64,000 nt of DNA. It comes from Rhizobium mayense. Its GTDB lineage: Bacteria; Pseudomonadota; Alphaproteobacteria; Rhizobiales; Rhizobiaceae. Shown here piece after piece: positions 1 through 7,772 of this stretch (position 1 is the stretch's first letter; each line of letters starts with the position of its first letter). The notes beneath the pieces are model-generated. The model ran no database searches, was not told the origin of the DNA, and was given only the letters and a program-made list of their open reading frames with translations. Location of the stretch: assembly GCF_030272705.1 (NCBI RefSeq), contig NZ_JARFYM010000002.1, forward strand, positions 62,001 through 126,000. Reading direction: 5' to 3'. Position numbers and translations under genes: made by a program.

Positions 1-1
1 C

Positions 2-691
2 CGCAGCGTCACGGACGCCACGATCCTCTTGGAATATCTCTGCGGACAACCGTTCCGTCTGTCGCGGCCATCGCTGGAAGGCGTCACTATTGGCGTTCTT
101 TCCTACCACGCCGACAGCCGAGAACTGACCCCAGCCGTGGCGGAAAACCTCAGGCAGGCGATCAAGACGCTGGAGGCACGCGGCGCCAGCGTCAAAACGA
201 TCGATATCCCGTTGTTGGCCTCCGCGAATTCGGAGCTGCGAAAGATCATCAAGCCGGAGGCATCCCTTATCCATAGAGAACTCTATGCTGAAAATCCTGC
301 AGGCTATGCGCCGAGAACTCGATCGCAAATCGAGGCCGGCTTCGATGTCAGCGCGGTGAATTACCTGCAAGCTCAGGATTTTCGCCTGCGGCTTCGCAAC
401 GCGGTCGAGGCCCAATTCGCCGATGTCGATGTGCTGCTGAGTCCCAGCGTTCCCTTTCCCGCCCCTATCGAAGATCCGGAATTCACCGAGGAGGGCGAGG
501 AAGGTGAAATGCTGTCGAGCGGCTTCGCCAACATGACCGGTCAACCGTCCATCAGCCTTCCCTGCGGCATGGACGGACATTTACCACTCGGTCTGCAACT
601 CACCGGCTCATTCTGTAATGACGCCAAGCTGCTGCAAATCGCCCTTGGCGTCGAGGCGGCGCTCGCCGCCTACACGAGACCGGCCATCTGA
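2..691 (+). CDS. Amidase signature family protein, C-terminal part
   Basis: This is the C-terminal 229 residues of an amidase-signature hydrolase; the gene begins left of the window, so no start codon is visible. The first readable residues (RSVTDATILLEYLCG) match the helix that follows the catalytic Ser-Ser-Lys core in this family, so the catalytic part lies outside. The C-terminal block NMTGQPSISLPCG followed by LPLGLQLTG is the family's conserved ending (usually 'tG.PaislP.G ... lPvGlQl.g'). Family members hydrolyse amides; the substrate cannot be read from this part. It precedes a peptide-type binding protein on the same strand, a common pairing, but an inverted repeat and about 250 bases separate them. 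Confidence 0.85.
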   Translation, partial: RSVTDATILLEYLCGQPFRLSRPSLEGVTIGVLSYHADSRELTPAVAENLRQAIKTLEARGASVKTIDIPLLASANSELRKIIKPEASLIHRELYAENPAGYAPRTRSQIEAGFDVSAVNYLQAQDFRLRLRNAVEAQFADVDVLLSPSVPFPAPIEDPEFTEEGEEGEMLSSGFANMTGQPSISLPCGMDGHLPLGLQLTGSFCNDAKLLQIALGVEAALAAYTRPAI

Positions 692-696
692 ACGCG

Positions 697-724
697 CATC
701 TGTTATAGATCTATATAACAGATG
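697..724. promoter_or_regulatory. AT-rich inverted repeat after the amidase gene
   Basis: Two perfect 11-base arms (CATCTGTTATA and TATAACAGATG) flank a 6-base spacer, starting 6 bases after the amidase stop. The repeat is AT-rich and has no T-tract, so it looks more like an operator for a dimeric regulator than a rho-independent terminator. No adjacent regulator gene is visible. Confidence 0.45.
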
Positions 725-835
725 ACATCTCGGCGTTACCGCGCATCGAACTTCGCGAGGAGTTATTCTCTCGCGGAGGCCATTTCGTAAAGAGAAATCT
801 AATATTGCCAAAAGTGACTTCCGCCTAGATTTTAA

Positions 836-879
836 CCTCTGCACTATATTGTGCAGAGGCGTTATATTGTGCTAGCACA
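836..879. promoter_or_regulatory. Tandem palindromes upstream of the binding-protein gene
   Basis: Two palindromes sit back to back. The first (836-859) has 9-base arms CCTCTGCAC / GTGCAGAGG around TATATT. The second (868-879) is the perfect 12-base TGTGCTAGCACA. Both contain GTGC/GCAC half-sites, and the 10-mer TATATTGTGC is repeated at 845-854 and 863-872, 18 bases apart. The layout suits a cooperative repressor or activator of the gene starting at 945. The regulator is not identified. Confidence 0.5.
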
Positions 880-944
880 GTCCCATCCGAAAAACTGCCG
901 AGGGCGCGCAGACAGCGCGTTCTCAGTCGAAAAGGATGCCGTCG

Positions 945-2477
945 ATGACTTCACTGACGAGCTGGGCCAGCCTCTGTATGCGCTCGGCATTTCTGGTTGC
1001 GACACTGCTTTCCTCATCCGCCATGGCCGCCGATCTTCGCATCGGTTTGCGCGCCGATCCTGATGTCCTCGACCCAGCGCAGGGCACTTCGGTTGCGGGC
1101 CGCGTCGTTTTTGCAGCCCTCTGCGACAAGCTGATCGACATCACCGCCGACGGCAAATACCAGCCGCAACTTGCCGCCGCATGGTCTTGGTCACCGGACA
1201 ATTTGACCCTGACGCTGAAGCTACGTGAGCATGTGTTGTTCCAGGACGGCCAGCCCTTCGATGCCGCCGCCGTCAAGGCCAATCTCGATCGCTATCGCAC
1301 CGATCCGCTGTCCAAGCGCAAGACCGAGCTTAAGCCGGTCGCCAGCGTCGAGGTCGTCGACCCCTTGACCGTCAACATCAGGCTGAGCCATGCCTATGCG
1401 CCGCTCGTCAGCGTGTTGTCCGACCGCGCCGGCATGATGATGTCGCCGGCGGCGCTCACCAAGGAAGGCGCCAAGATCGGCGATCATCCCGTCTGTGCCG
1501 GGCCGTTCCAATTCGTCGAACGCGTTTCACAGGATCACATTCTGCTGAAGCGTTTCGATCAATATTGGAACAAGGATGCGATTCTGGTCGACTCGGTGAA
1601 TTACCGGATGATCCCCGACGACAGCGTGAGGCTGCTTAGCCTGCGCTCCGGCGACCTCGATCTGATCGAGCGCCTGTCGCCAAGCGATATTTCGACCGTC
1701 AAGAGCGACACGAACCTGAAAGTGATCGGTGGCCCCTCCACCGCCTTCGACCTTATTTCCATCAACACCAATCATGGCGATGACGCCAACAATCCGCTCG
1801 GCAAAAGCGAGAAGGTCCGTCAGGCCTTCGAACTGTCGCTCGACCGCAATGCCATCAACCAGGTGGCCTATGACGGTCTCTTCGTTCCGGGCAACCAACC
1901 GGAGCCGGTCGGCACGCAGTTCTATGATCCAGCCCATCCGGTGCCCGAGCGCGACGTCGCCAAGGCAAAGGCGCTGCTGGGCGAGGCCGGCACACCTCAT
2001 CCCTCCTTCACGCTTGCCGTCGCCAACAGCCCGATCTTGGCCCAGGTCTCGCAGATGATCCAGTCGATGGCCGCCGAGGCCGGATTCGACATCAAGATCC
2101 AGACACTGGAGTCCTCGACACTGGCGGCCAATTCCGATGCCGGCAAATATCAGGCCTCGATGGCGATCTGGAGCGGACGCCCCGATCCGGACGGCAATAT
2201 CAGCCCGTGGATCGCCAGCGACGGTTTCCTGAACTGGGGCCACTACAGCAACAAGGATCTCGACAAGATCCTGACCGAGGCACGGCAGACGACGGACGAT
2301 GCCAAGCGCAAGAAACTCTATGCCGACGCCATCGATCTCTATGTCGCCGACATGCCGTTGATCGTCCTCTATCACTACAAATCACTCTGGGCCGCCCGCA
2401 GCAATATCGATGGCTTCGTCCCCTACCCCGACGGGCTTATCCGGCTGCAAGGCGTGAAGAAGGGGGCGGCCGGTTAG
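945..2477 (+). CDS. ABC transporter substrate-binding protein, peptide/opine/nickel family (SBP_bac_5)
   Basis: This is a periplasmic binding protein of the DppA/OppA type, which captures peptides or similar solutes for an ABC importer. It has a Sec signal peptide with a hydrophobic core and a likely cut after SSAMA, then a mature domain beginning ADLRIGLRADPDVLDPAQ; 'D.LDP' is typical of the family. It is about 510 aa, the usual family length. I prefer the ATG at 945 over the one at 936 because AAAGG ends directly before 936 and is well spaced for 945. No permease or ATPase genes follow; the next gene converges. It is therefore an orphan binding protein that would have to work with transporter subunits encoded elsewhere, possibly upstream of the amidase. 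Confidence 0.9.
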   Translation: MTSLTSWASLCMRSAFLVATLLSSSAMAADLRIGLRADPDVLDPAQGTSVAGRVVFAALCDKLIDITADGKYQPQLAAAWSWSPDNLTLTLKLREHVLFQDGQPFDAAAVKANLDRYRTDPLSKRKTELKPVASVEVVDPLTVNIRLSHAYAPLVSVLSDRAGMMMSPAALTKEGAKIGDHPVCAGPFQFVERVSQDHILLKRFDQYWNKDAILVDSVNYRMIPDDSVRLLSLRSGDLDLIERLSPSDISTVKSDTNLKVIGGPSTAFDLISINTNHGDDANNPLGKSEKVRQAFELSLDRNAINQVAYDGLFVPGNQPEPVGTQFYDPAHPVPERDVAKAKALLGEAGTPHPSFTLAVANSPILAQVSQMIQSMAAEAGFDIKIQTLESSTLAANSDAGKYQASMAIWSGRPDPDGNISPWIASDGFLNWGHYSNKDLDKILTEARQTTDDAKRKKLYADAIDLYVADMPLIVLYHYKSLWAARSNIDGFVPYPDGLIRLQGVKKGAAG

Positions 2478-2552
2478 CATTCCTCGCAATGACATTTCAG
2501 AGGATTGGCCCCAGATTCGAGGCGTGCGAATCCAGGGCCTTTCGTGCAGAGT

Positions 2553-2981
2553 TTATTTCTTGACGGGCGCGTTCATGGCCCAAGTGACGCCAAAGGGATC
2601 GCGGAGTTGGCCCCAGCGATCGCCCCAGAACATCACGTCGATCGGCACGACGACCTCGGCGCCGGCATCGACGGCCCGTTTCCACCAGGCATCAATGTCG
2701 TCGACAAGCAGTTGCAGGGCGTAAGCCTGTGGCTTTTCGAACGCGTGCCCGTATTCGGGATAGGCGTCGCCCAGCATCAGCGAGCTGCCGTTGATGTAGA
2801 GATGCAGATGCATCGTCCGGCCCTTCTCATCGAGCGGATACATGAAAGCCTGTTCGGCGCCGAAGGCGCGCTTATAGAATTCGGCTGCCTTTACGGCACC
2901 GTCCACCGTCAAATAAGGTACCAGGCCGCCAAGCACCGGCACGTTGGGCTGCTGTGATTGCGCTTGTTCTGCATCGGTCAT
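2553..2981 (-). CDS. VOC-superfamily protein, PhnB/glyoxalase-like
   Basis: This 142-residue protein belongs to the vicinal oxygen chelate superfamily, PhnB-like branch. Visible family features are VPYLTVDGAVKAAEFYKRAFGAEQ near the N-terminus, SSLMLGDAYPEYG in the middle and WGQLRDPFGVTWAM near the C-terminus. Members bind a metal or small ligand and include glyoxalases and resistance proteins; the substrate here is unknown. AGGAG lies at good distance before the ATG at 2981. It is a single gene, convergent with the binding protein at 945-2477. The 250 bases between it and the next gene (2982-3231) hold nothing I recognise. Confidence 0.85.
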   Translation of the reverse strand: MTDAEQAQSQQPNVPVLGGLVPYLTVDGAVKAAEFYKRAFGAEQAFMYPLDEKGRTMHLHLYINGSSLMLGDAYPEYGHAFEKPQAYALQLLVDDIDAWWKRAVDAGAEVVVPIDVMFWGDRWGQLRDPFGVTWAMNAPVKK

Positions 2982-3231
2982 GATTGTCTCCTAGGAACGG
3001 ACTTTTGCGTTGCGCCCATAGAACGGGCTATCCCAAGGACGGTTGACGATGATCATTTCCGACAGGTGACGTCAGCTTTGATTGCCGATTTTCCCACATC
3101 AATCGACGCCGACGACAGTTGTATAATTTGTGACTGCCGCCTCGATCCACCGGACGGCGACCATGTTTGCCGGATGCGCCTCGCCAAAAATCAGCGAACC
3201 CTAGACGGATGACATAAACCGGCAGGTCCGC

Positions 3232-4176
3232 CTATTCGCGCTGCGCCGATCCCCAGCCAAGCTCCTCGACCGCCTCTATGACCTGCTCGCGCATCCACCG
3301 ATGCGCGGCGTCCTGATCATGGCGGGCATGCCAGTAGAGGCGGACATCCGGCACCGGAATGTCGAGCGGCGGAGCAAAGACACGCAGCTTTAGGTCGTGG
3401 CGCACCGCAGCAGCGAACTGTGACGGCACTGCCGCAATATGCCGCCCCGAGGCGACGGCAAGCGCCACGGCCTGGAAGTGGGGCAGCGCAAGCGTGACCC
3501 GCCGCCTAAGGCCCGTTGCTGCGAGCGCGTCGTCGACCATGCCCGACATGCTCCCGTCGATTGATCTCAGCGCATGCGGCAATGCGCAGAAGATCTGCAT
3601 CGGCATCGGCCCGTTCTCGGGAAGGGCGGCGACAGCCTGGTTGCCGCTGGAAGCGATCAGCACGAATGGAGATTTGAACAGCAGCCTGCTCGATATCCAG
3701 TCCGGCACTTCCAACGGCCGCTCGAGCGCCATGTCGATCCCGCCTTTCTGGAGGAGCCTCGCGACATCGCCAAGGGCGCTGTCGAGCAGCCGCAGGCGCA
3801 CGTTCGGAGCATGCCGGGATACCTCGCGCGACAGGCGAGGCATAAGCAGCATCGAGAAGAAGTCGGCACCGAGCAACGTGAAGGTTCGATCCAGTTCAGC
3901 AAGTTCCAGCCCGCGGCGGGTTCGAACCATCTCTTCGATCTCGCCCAGCACCAGCCGCGCCCTTTCAGCGAGTTCGCCTGCCAACGGCGTCGGCAGCATC
4001 TCGTTTCCCTGCCTTACGAACAGCGGATCGTTGAAGACATGCCTCAGGCGATTGAGCGCCGAACTGACCGCGGGTTGGCTAAGCCCTATCCTGTCGCCGG
4101 CGCGGGTGACACTCCGCTCCCGCGCAAGCGCGTCGAAGACGCGGATCAGGTTCAAATCGAGCGCGTTGAAATTCAT
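3232..4176 (-). CDS. LysR-family transcriptional regulator
   Basis: This 314-residue LysR regulator starts MNFNALDLNLIRVFDALARERSVT. An N-terminal winged helix-turn-helix (about residues 6-65, with QPAVSSALNRLR as the recognition helix) is followed by the two-lobe effector domain. The open frame extends to 4542 but overlaps the divergent cupin gene; the ATG at 4176 begins exactly at the family consensus. It is transcribed divergently from the cupin gene at 4274 with 97 bases between them, so it probably controls that gene and itself. The inducer is unknown. Confidence 0.9.
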   Translation of the reverse strand: MNFNALDLNLIRVFDALARERSVTRAGDRIGLSQPAVSSALNRLRHVFNDPLFVRQGNEMLPTPLAGELAERARLVLGEIEEMVRTRRGLELAELDRTFTLLGADFFSMLLMPRLSREVSRHAPNVRLRLLDSALGDVARLLQKGGIDMALERPLEVPDWISSRLLFKSPFVLIASSGNQAVAALPENGPMPMQIFCALPHALRSIDGSMSGMVDDALAATGLRRRVTLALPHFQAVALAVASGRHIAAVPSQFAAAVRHDLKLRVFAPPLDIPVPDVRLYWHARHDQDAAHRWMREQVIEAVEELGWGSAQRE

Positions 4177-4273
4177 GCCGTCAATAGCCTCGATATCAAC
4201 ATGCGATTGGCGAAATGCGCCTGCTCTGCGGTAGATACTTCCAACACATTCGCAACGATGAAGGGAAAACGCA

Positions 4274-4753
4274 ATGGCAACGGACATCGCTTCAGTGAAG
4301 CCCGATGCATGGCTACGCTGGTTCGGAAATACGCTCGTCAGCATAAAAGTTGGCTCAGGAGAAGGACAAGATCGAATATCGCTCGTCGAGCACTGGATGC
4401 CGTTCGGCGACTCGCCACCGATGCATGTCCGCCGAAACGAGGACGAAATCTTCCACGTGCTCGAAGGAAGGATGCGCTTCCGTGTCGACGGCAAGGACAT
4501 CATCGCCGCGGCAGGCGACACGGTGCTGGCGCCTAAGGGCATTCCGCACAGCTACCGCGCAGAGGGCAAACAGGGAACTCGGTGTCTGACGATCACGCGC
4601 GGCAACGACTTCGAATCAATGCTTCTGGAGTGCAGCCGCCCAGCCGAGAGCCGCTCGCTTCCGCCGCGCTCCGAGCCGACGCCAGCCATGATCGACGAAC
4701 TTGCCCGCTGCTGCGCGCGAAACGGGATCGACATTGTCGGGCCGCCGCTTTGA
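4274..4753 (+). CDS. Cupin-domain protein
   Basis: This is a 159-residue single-cupin protein. The first cupin motif is visible as PPMHVRRNEDEIFHVLEG (H51, E58) and the second as AGDTVLAPKGIPHSY (H92). The second histidine of the usual HxH pair is replaced by R53, so metal binding may be altered. AAGGGAAA precedes the ATG. It is divergent from the LysR gene, which suggests inducible expression. Cupins of this size include dioxygenases, isomerases and sensor proteins; the role is not assignable from sequence alone. Confidence 0.8.
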   Translation: MATDIASVKPDAWLRWFGNTLVSIKVGSGEGQDRISLVEHWMPFGDSPPMHVRRNEDEIFHVLEGRMRFRVDGKDIIAAAGDTVLAPKGIPHSYRAEGKQGTRCLTITRGNDFESMLLECSRPAESRSLPPRSEPTPAMIDELARCCARNGIDIVGPPL

Positions 4754-4758
4754 CCCTG

Positions 4759-4802
4759 AACGGTGATGGTCCTGCCGAATGACCAGCAGGTCCATCACCG
4801 TT
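4759..4802. terminator. Long hairpin after the cupin gene
   Basis: Perfect 11-base arms AACGGTGATGG and CCATCACCGTT enclose a T-T mismatch and a further CCTGC/GCAGG pairing around a 10-base loop. It begins 6 bases after the cupin stop. There is no clear T-tract, so it may be a rho-independent-like end, an mRNA 3' stabiliser, or a recognition site. Confidence 0.45.
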
Positions 4803-4881
4803 GAACAACCGTTCGATGCTATGCAAATGGACAACCATGTTTTAGAACGGGTCGTCGCTCATTGTCAGGGATGCTTCGCTT

Positions 4882-5508
4882 ATGACCATGCCTGCAACCG
4901 TTGCCGATTGGCTTTCTCCTGATCGCGCCGCCCTGCTGGTTTACGACATGCAGATCGGCATAGCCCGACAAGTCAAAGGCGCGGATGAAACGATCCATCG
5001 GATCGCAAAAATTGTCGCCGTTGCCCGTAGTGCGGGCATGCGGATCGCTTTCTGTCGTCATCTTTCACTGCCGAAGCCGTGGATGGGCTTGTTTGCAACC
5101 CGGATGGCGATGGCATGGCAATGCACCGACGATCCTGAGAAGGTGAAACCCTGGTTCCTGCGAGACAGCGAAGCGGTTCAAATCGTTCCGGAGCTGCGAC
5201 CCCAAGAGGGGGACTTCGTGTTTGACAAGCTGGGGATGTCTGCATTCGAAGGGACGCCCTTGCAGCTCGCCATGCGGGATGCCGGTCTTTCGGCGCTGGC
5301 GATCTGCGGCATTGCCATGGAGATCGGAATCGAGCCGACCTGCCGCCATGCGGCCGACCTAGGGATCGTTCCAATCTTGATCGAAGACGCATGCGGCCAT
5401 GGAGATGTGGAGGCAGGAAGACGCTCCGTCGAATCCCTGCGCTTCATGGGCGATACGATAGTGACGAATTCGGGTGCGTTCTTGGCAGCCATGTCTCGTC
5501 CGGCATGA
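4882..5508 (+). CDS. Isochorismatase-fold hydrolase lacking the nucleophilic cysteine
   Basis: This 208-residue protein has the isochorismatase/cysteine-hydrolase fold. The catalytic aspartate is D22 in LVYDMQ and the lysine is K116 in DKLGMSAFEGT. At the position of the nucleophilic cysteine the sequence is CGIAMEIGIEPTCRHAAD, giving G149. Amidase-type members (nicotinamidase, N-carbamoylsarcosine amidase) need the Cys, whereas true isochorismatases such as EntB and PhzD naturally carry Gly there, so this is more likely a Cys-independent hydrolase. C154 lies five residues downstream. It stands alone, with no siderophore or phenazine genes nearby, so the substrate is unknown. Confidence 0.85.
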   Translation: MTMPATVADWLSPDRAALLVYDMQIGIARQVKGADETIHRIAKIVAVARSAGMRIAFCRHLSLPKPWMGLFATRMAMAWQCTDDPEKVKPWFLRDSEAVQIVPELRPQEGDFVFDKLGMSAFEGTPLQLAMRDAGLSALAICGIAMEIGIEPTCRHAADLGIVPILIEDACGHGDVEAGRRSVESLRFMGDTIVTNSGAFLAAMSRPA

Positions 5509-5876
5509 GTTCCTGTTAGGCCGCAGGCCATCATATCCGACCATCACCCTATTGAAGCACGGGATCATCTTCGTTCGTCGACGCCTTCTTAAGCCAAAGT
5601 TCTCCCTGTCGCCCCATCTCAATCAGTTCTGTCGGGAAACGGCAATTCTGAAAATACGATCGGATATCTTGACAAGAACCGTGGCTTGCCGTCAAAGCTG
5701 ACGCTCCACTTCTTTCTGGCAATCATTATCGCGCCCTCTACATCCCCTCCCGTGCCGAGCGGAGGGAAACCCAGCGGTATGATGCTTCCACGCGTTCCGG
5801 AACGCCCTTCGGAACTGCCTCTCTGACAGCCGATCCCACCCACGATTGTTTCAAAGCGAAACTTGGAGGAAAGACC
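5509..5876. other. Intergenic region before the aldo/keto reductase
   Basis: These 368 bases contain no convincing gene. A TTGACA hexamer at 5669-5674 could be a -35 element, but the region 17 bases downstream (TCAAAG) is a poor -10. GGAGGAAAG directly before 5877 is the ribosome binding site of the next gene. Confidence 0.5.
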
Positions 5877-6845
5877 ATGAAAATCGTAAGACTTGGCAAG
5901 ACAGGACTTGAGGTCAGCCGCATTTGCTTCGGCTGCATGTCCTTCGGCAAGCAGACGGATGAGCGTCCTTGGGTGCTTGGTCTCGACGAAGCGCGGCCGC
6001 TATACAAGCGCGCCTGGGACGCAGGCATCAATTTCTTCGACACGGCGAACGTCTATGCGCAGGGCACGAGCGAGGAAATCACCGGCGTGTTGCTGAAAGA
6101 GCTGGCGCCACGTCAGGAAATCGTCCTTGCGACCAAGGTCTTCGGCCGCATGCGTCCCGGTCCGAATGGTCAGGGTCTATCGCGCGCCGCCATTCTCGGC
6201 GAAATCGACAACAGCCTGCGGCGCCTCGGTACCGACTATGTCGATCTCTACCAAATCCACCGCTTCGATCCCTTCACGCCTGTCGAGGAAACGATGGAGG
6301 CCCTAAACGACGTCGTTCGCGCCGGCAAGGCACGCTATATCGGCGCCTCCTCCATGTGGGCCTGGCAATTCGCCAAGCTGCAGCATGCCGCAGCGCAGAA
6401 TGGTTGGAGCAAATTCGTCTCGATGCAGAACCAGGTCAGCCTTGTCTACCGCGAGGAGGAGCGCGAAATGCTGCCGCTCTGCAAGGACCAGGGTATCGCC
6501 ACCCTGCCATGGAGCCCTCTCGGCGGCGGCAAGCTGACCCGCCCCTGGGGCACGGAAACCAAGCGCGCCACCACCGACCGCTACAATAAGACGATGTACG
6601 AGAAAACCGGCGACCGCGAAATAGTGGCGGCTGTCGAAGCCGTCGCCAAAGCCCGTGGCACGAGCATGGCGCAAATCGCCATGGCCTGGGTGCTGCAGAA
6701 GCCCGAGGTGAGTTCGCCGATCGTCGGCGTCAGCAAGATGAGCCATCTGGAGGACGCGATCGCCTCGGACGACCTTGTCCTCACCGCCCATGAGATCAAA
6801 GCGCTTGAGGCCCCTTACAAGCCACAGCATGTCGCCGGCTTTTGA
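5877..6845 (+). CDS. Aldo/keto reductase
   Basis: This 322-residue NAD(P)H-dependent aldo/keto reductase has the (beta/alpha)8 fold. The catalytic tetrad is D55, Y60, K87 and H128 (FFDTANVY, ATKVFG, LYQIHRFD). The cofactor-binding end of the barrel is seen in the late block SSPIVGVSKMSHLEDAI. Start ILGEIDNSLRRLGTDYVDLYQIH is typical of the family. It probably reduces aldehydes or sugar ketones in the cytoplasm. A strong GGAGGAAAG Shine-Dalgarno precedes the ATG. It is monocistronic, and its 3' end converges on a lipoprotein gene. Confidence 0.93.
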   Translation: MKIVRLGKTGLEVSRICFGCMSFGKQTDERPWVLGLDEARPLYKRAWDAGINFFDTANVYAQGTSEEITGVLLKELAPRQEIVLATKVFGRMRPGPNGQGLSRAAILGEIDNSLRRLGTDYVDLYQIHRFDPFTPVEETMEALNDVVRAGKARYIGASSMWAWQFAKLQHAAAQNGWSKFVSMQNQVSLVYREEEREMLPLCKDQGIATLPWSPLGGGKLTRPWGTETKRATTDRYNKTMYEKTGDREIVAAVEAVAKARGTSMAQIAMAWVLQKPEVSSPIVGVSKMSHLEDAIASDDLVLTAHEIKALEAPYKPQHVAGF

Positions 6846-6864
6846 TTGAACTTGCGAAGAGAGT

Positions 6865-6898
6865 GCGAAAGGCGGGCGCATAATTTGACCGCCTTCGC
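6865..6898. terminator. Hairpin between convergent genes
   Basis: Arms GCGAAAGGCGG and CCGCCTTCGC pair with one bulged A around a 13-base loop, 20 bases after the aldo/keto reductase stop. There is no T-tract; its position suggests it ends transcription of one or both convergent genes. Confidence 0.4.
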
Positions 6899-7051
6899 CC
6901 GGAGGGTGATGGGCAATCACCGCTCGTCGGCTAAAAGGCAAGTGTTATTCCTTTGATGGCTGCCCCCCATCCCTCGCGCCTGATCGGCACATGCACACGT
7001 CGGTATCCGAGGATTGCAGACCAACAGTAGTCAGGCACGAACAGCCACTGA

Positions 7052-7327
7052 TCACCAACTGAAAAGACGGCCGAAAGACCCATAGGAACCTGGTTGCGAC
7101 CCGCTCGGAGCTAACTGGTTATCTCGTTGCACTCTCTCCGCCCATCGCCGACGGGCGGCCGCTTTGTCGTTGACGGAGGCTGCTGACTTGCTTGCGGTTA
7201 CAGGAGCAGATCGGCCTCCAGCTCCGCCGGCTGTCGAACAAGAGGCCAAAAAAACAACCGAAAGAATAATCGGAATGCCAAGGGCAACTGCCCTCATGAG
7301 TCCGTATTGGATCGGCTGCAAAGACAT
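7052..7327 (-). CDS. Small putative lipoprotein
   Basis: This 91-residue protein starts at the ATG at 7327, which AGAGGG precedes at good spacing. It has an N-terminal hydrophobic segment ending in a lipobox FLASC with C30 as the lipidation site. A Gly/Ala/Ser-rich linker (STAGGAGGRSAPV) and a short charged tail ending SYGSFGRLFSW follow. There is no known domain. I infer an envelope lipoprotein of unknown function; an upstream in-frame ATG at 7498 would add an unlikely charged leader before the signal. Confidence 0.6.
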   Translation of the reverse strand: MSLQPIQYGLMRAVALGIPIILSVVFLASCSTAGGAGGRSAPVTASKSAASVNDKAAARRRWAERVQRDNQLAPSGSQPGSYGSFGRLFSW

Positions 7328-7772
7328 TCTCACTGCCCTCTTTGACAATCTTTGATAAAGAGATGTTATTCGATTTCGCATCGAGCGGAAACTATAGTCT
7401 CGCGGTCTGGCGACGCGCCCTGCACAATAGCGTTTATTTTGCTTCTCCTCACAGGTATTCACGACAAGGCAATGCGCGTCTTGTTGTTGACCTATCAAGC
7501 TGAACGCCCCATGGGAGGAAGTTCAGCGTCTCGCTCGCCCGGCACCGAACGACGCTATCAAAGTCGTCTTGCATGAAGGGTATGGATCAACCACCCCACT
7601 CACCCCGCTTCGATAACACGAAGTTCGGCGGCGATTTCGATAACGCAAGTATACTACCTCTGCCTCACGCTAAAAACATGCAGCAATTCAAAGTGCTACA
7701 GCGCTGTGGCTGCGCAGGTGCTATGATTCACAGTGAACAATCACCGGTCGCCGATTATCGGGGGACAGTTCA
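7328..7772. other. Intergenic region between lipoprotein and MscS genes
   Basis: These 445 bases carry the divergent starts of the lipoprotein and MscS genes. I find no convincing gene; an open frame from 7573 overlaps the MscS start in another frame and has no family features. A possible rhizobial intergenic repeat lies at 7678-7703. GGGGA at 7761 serves the MscS GTG start. Confidence 0.5.
7678..7703 (+). repeat. Possible copy of a rhizobial intergenic repeat
   Basis: The stretch ATGCAG followed by CAATTCAAAGTGCTACAGCG resembles the left part of a short element that, from memory, recurs between genes in Rhizobium and Agrobacterium. Only one copy is seen in this window, and the usual right half is not preserved. 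The call rests on recollection, not on an internal repeat. Confidence 0.25.
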
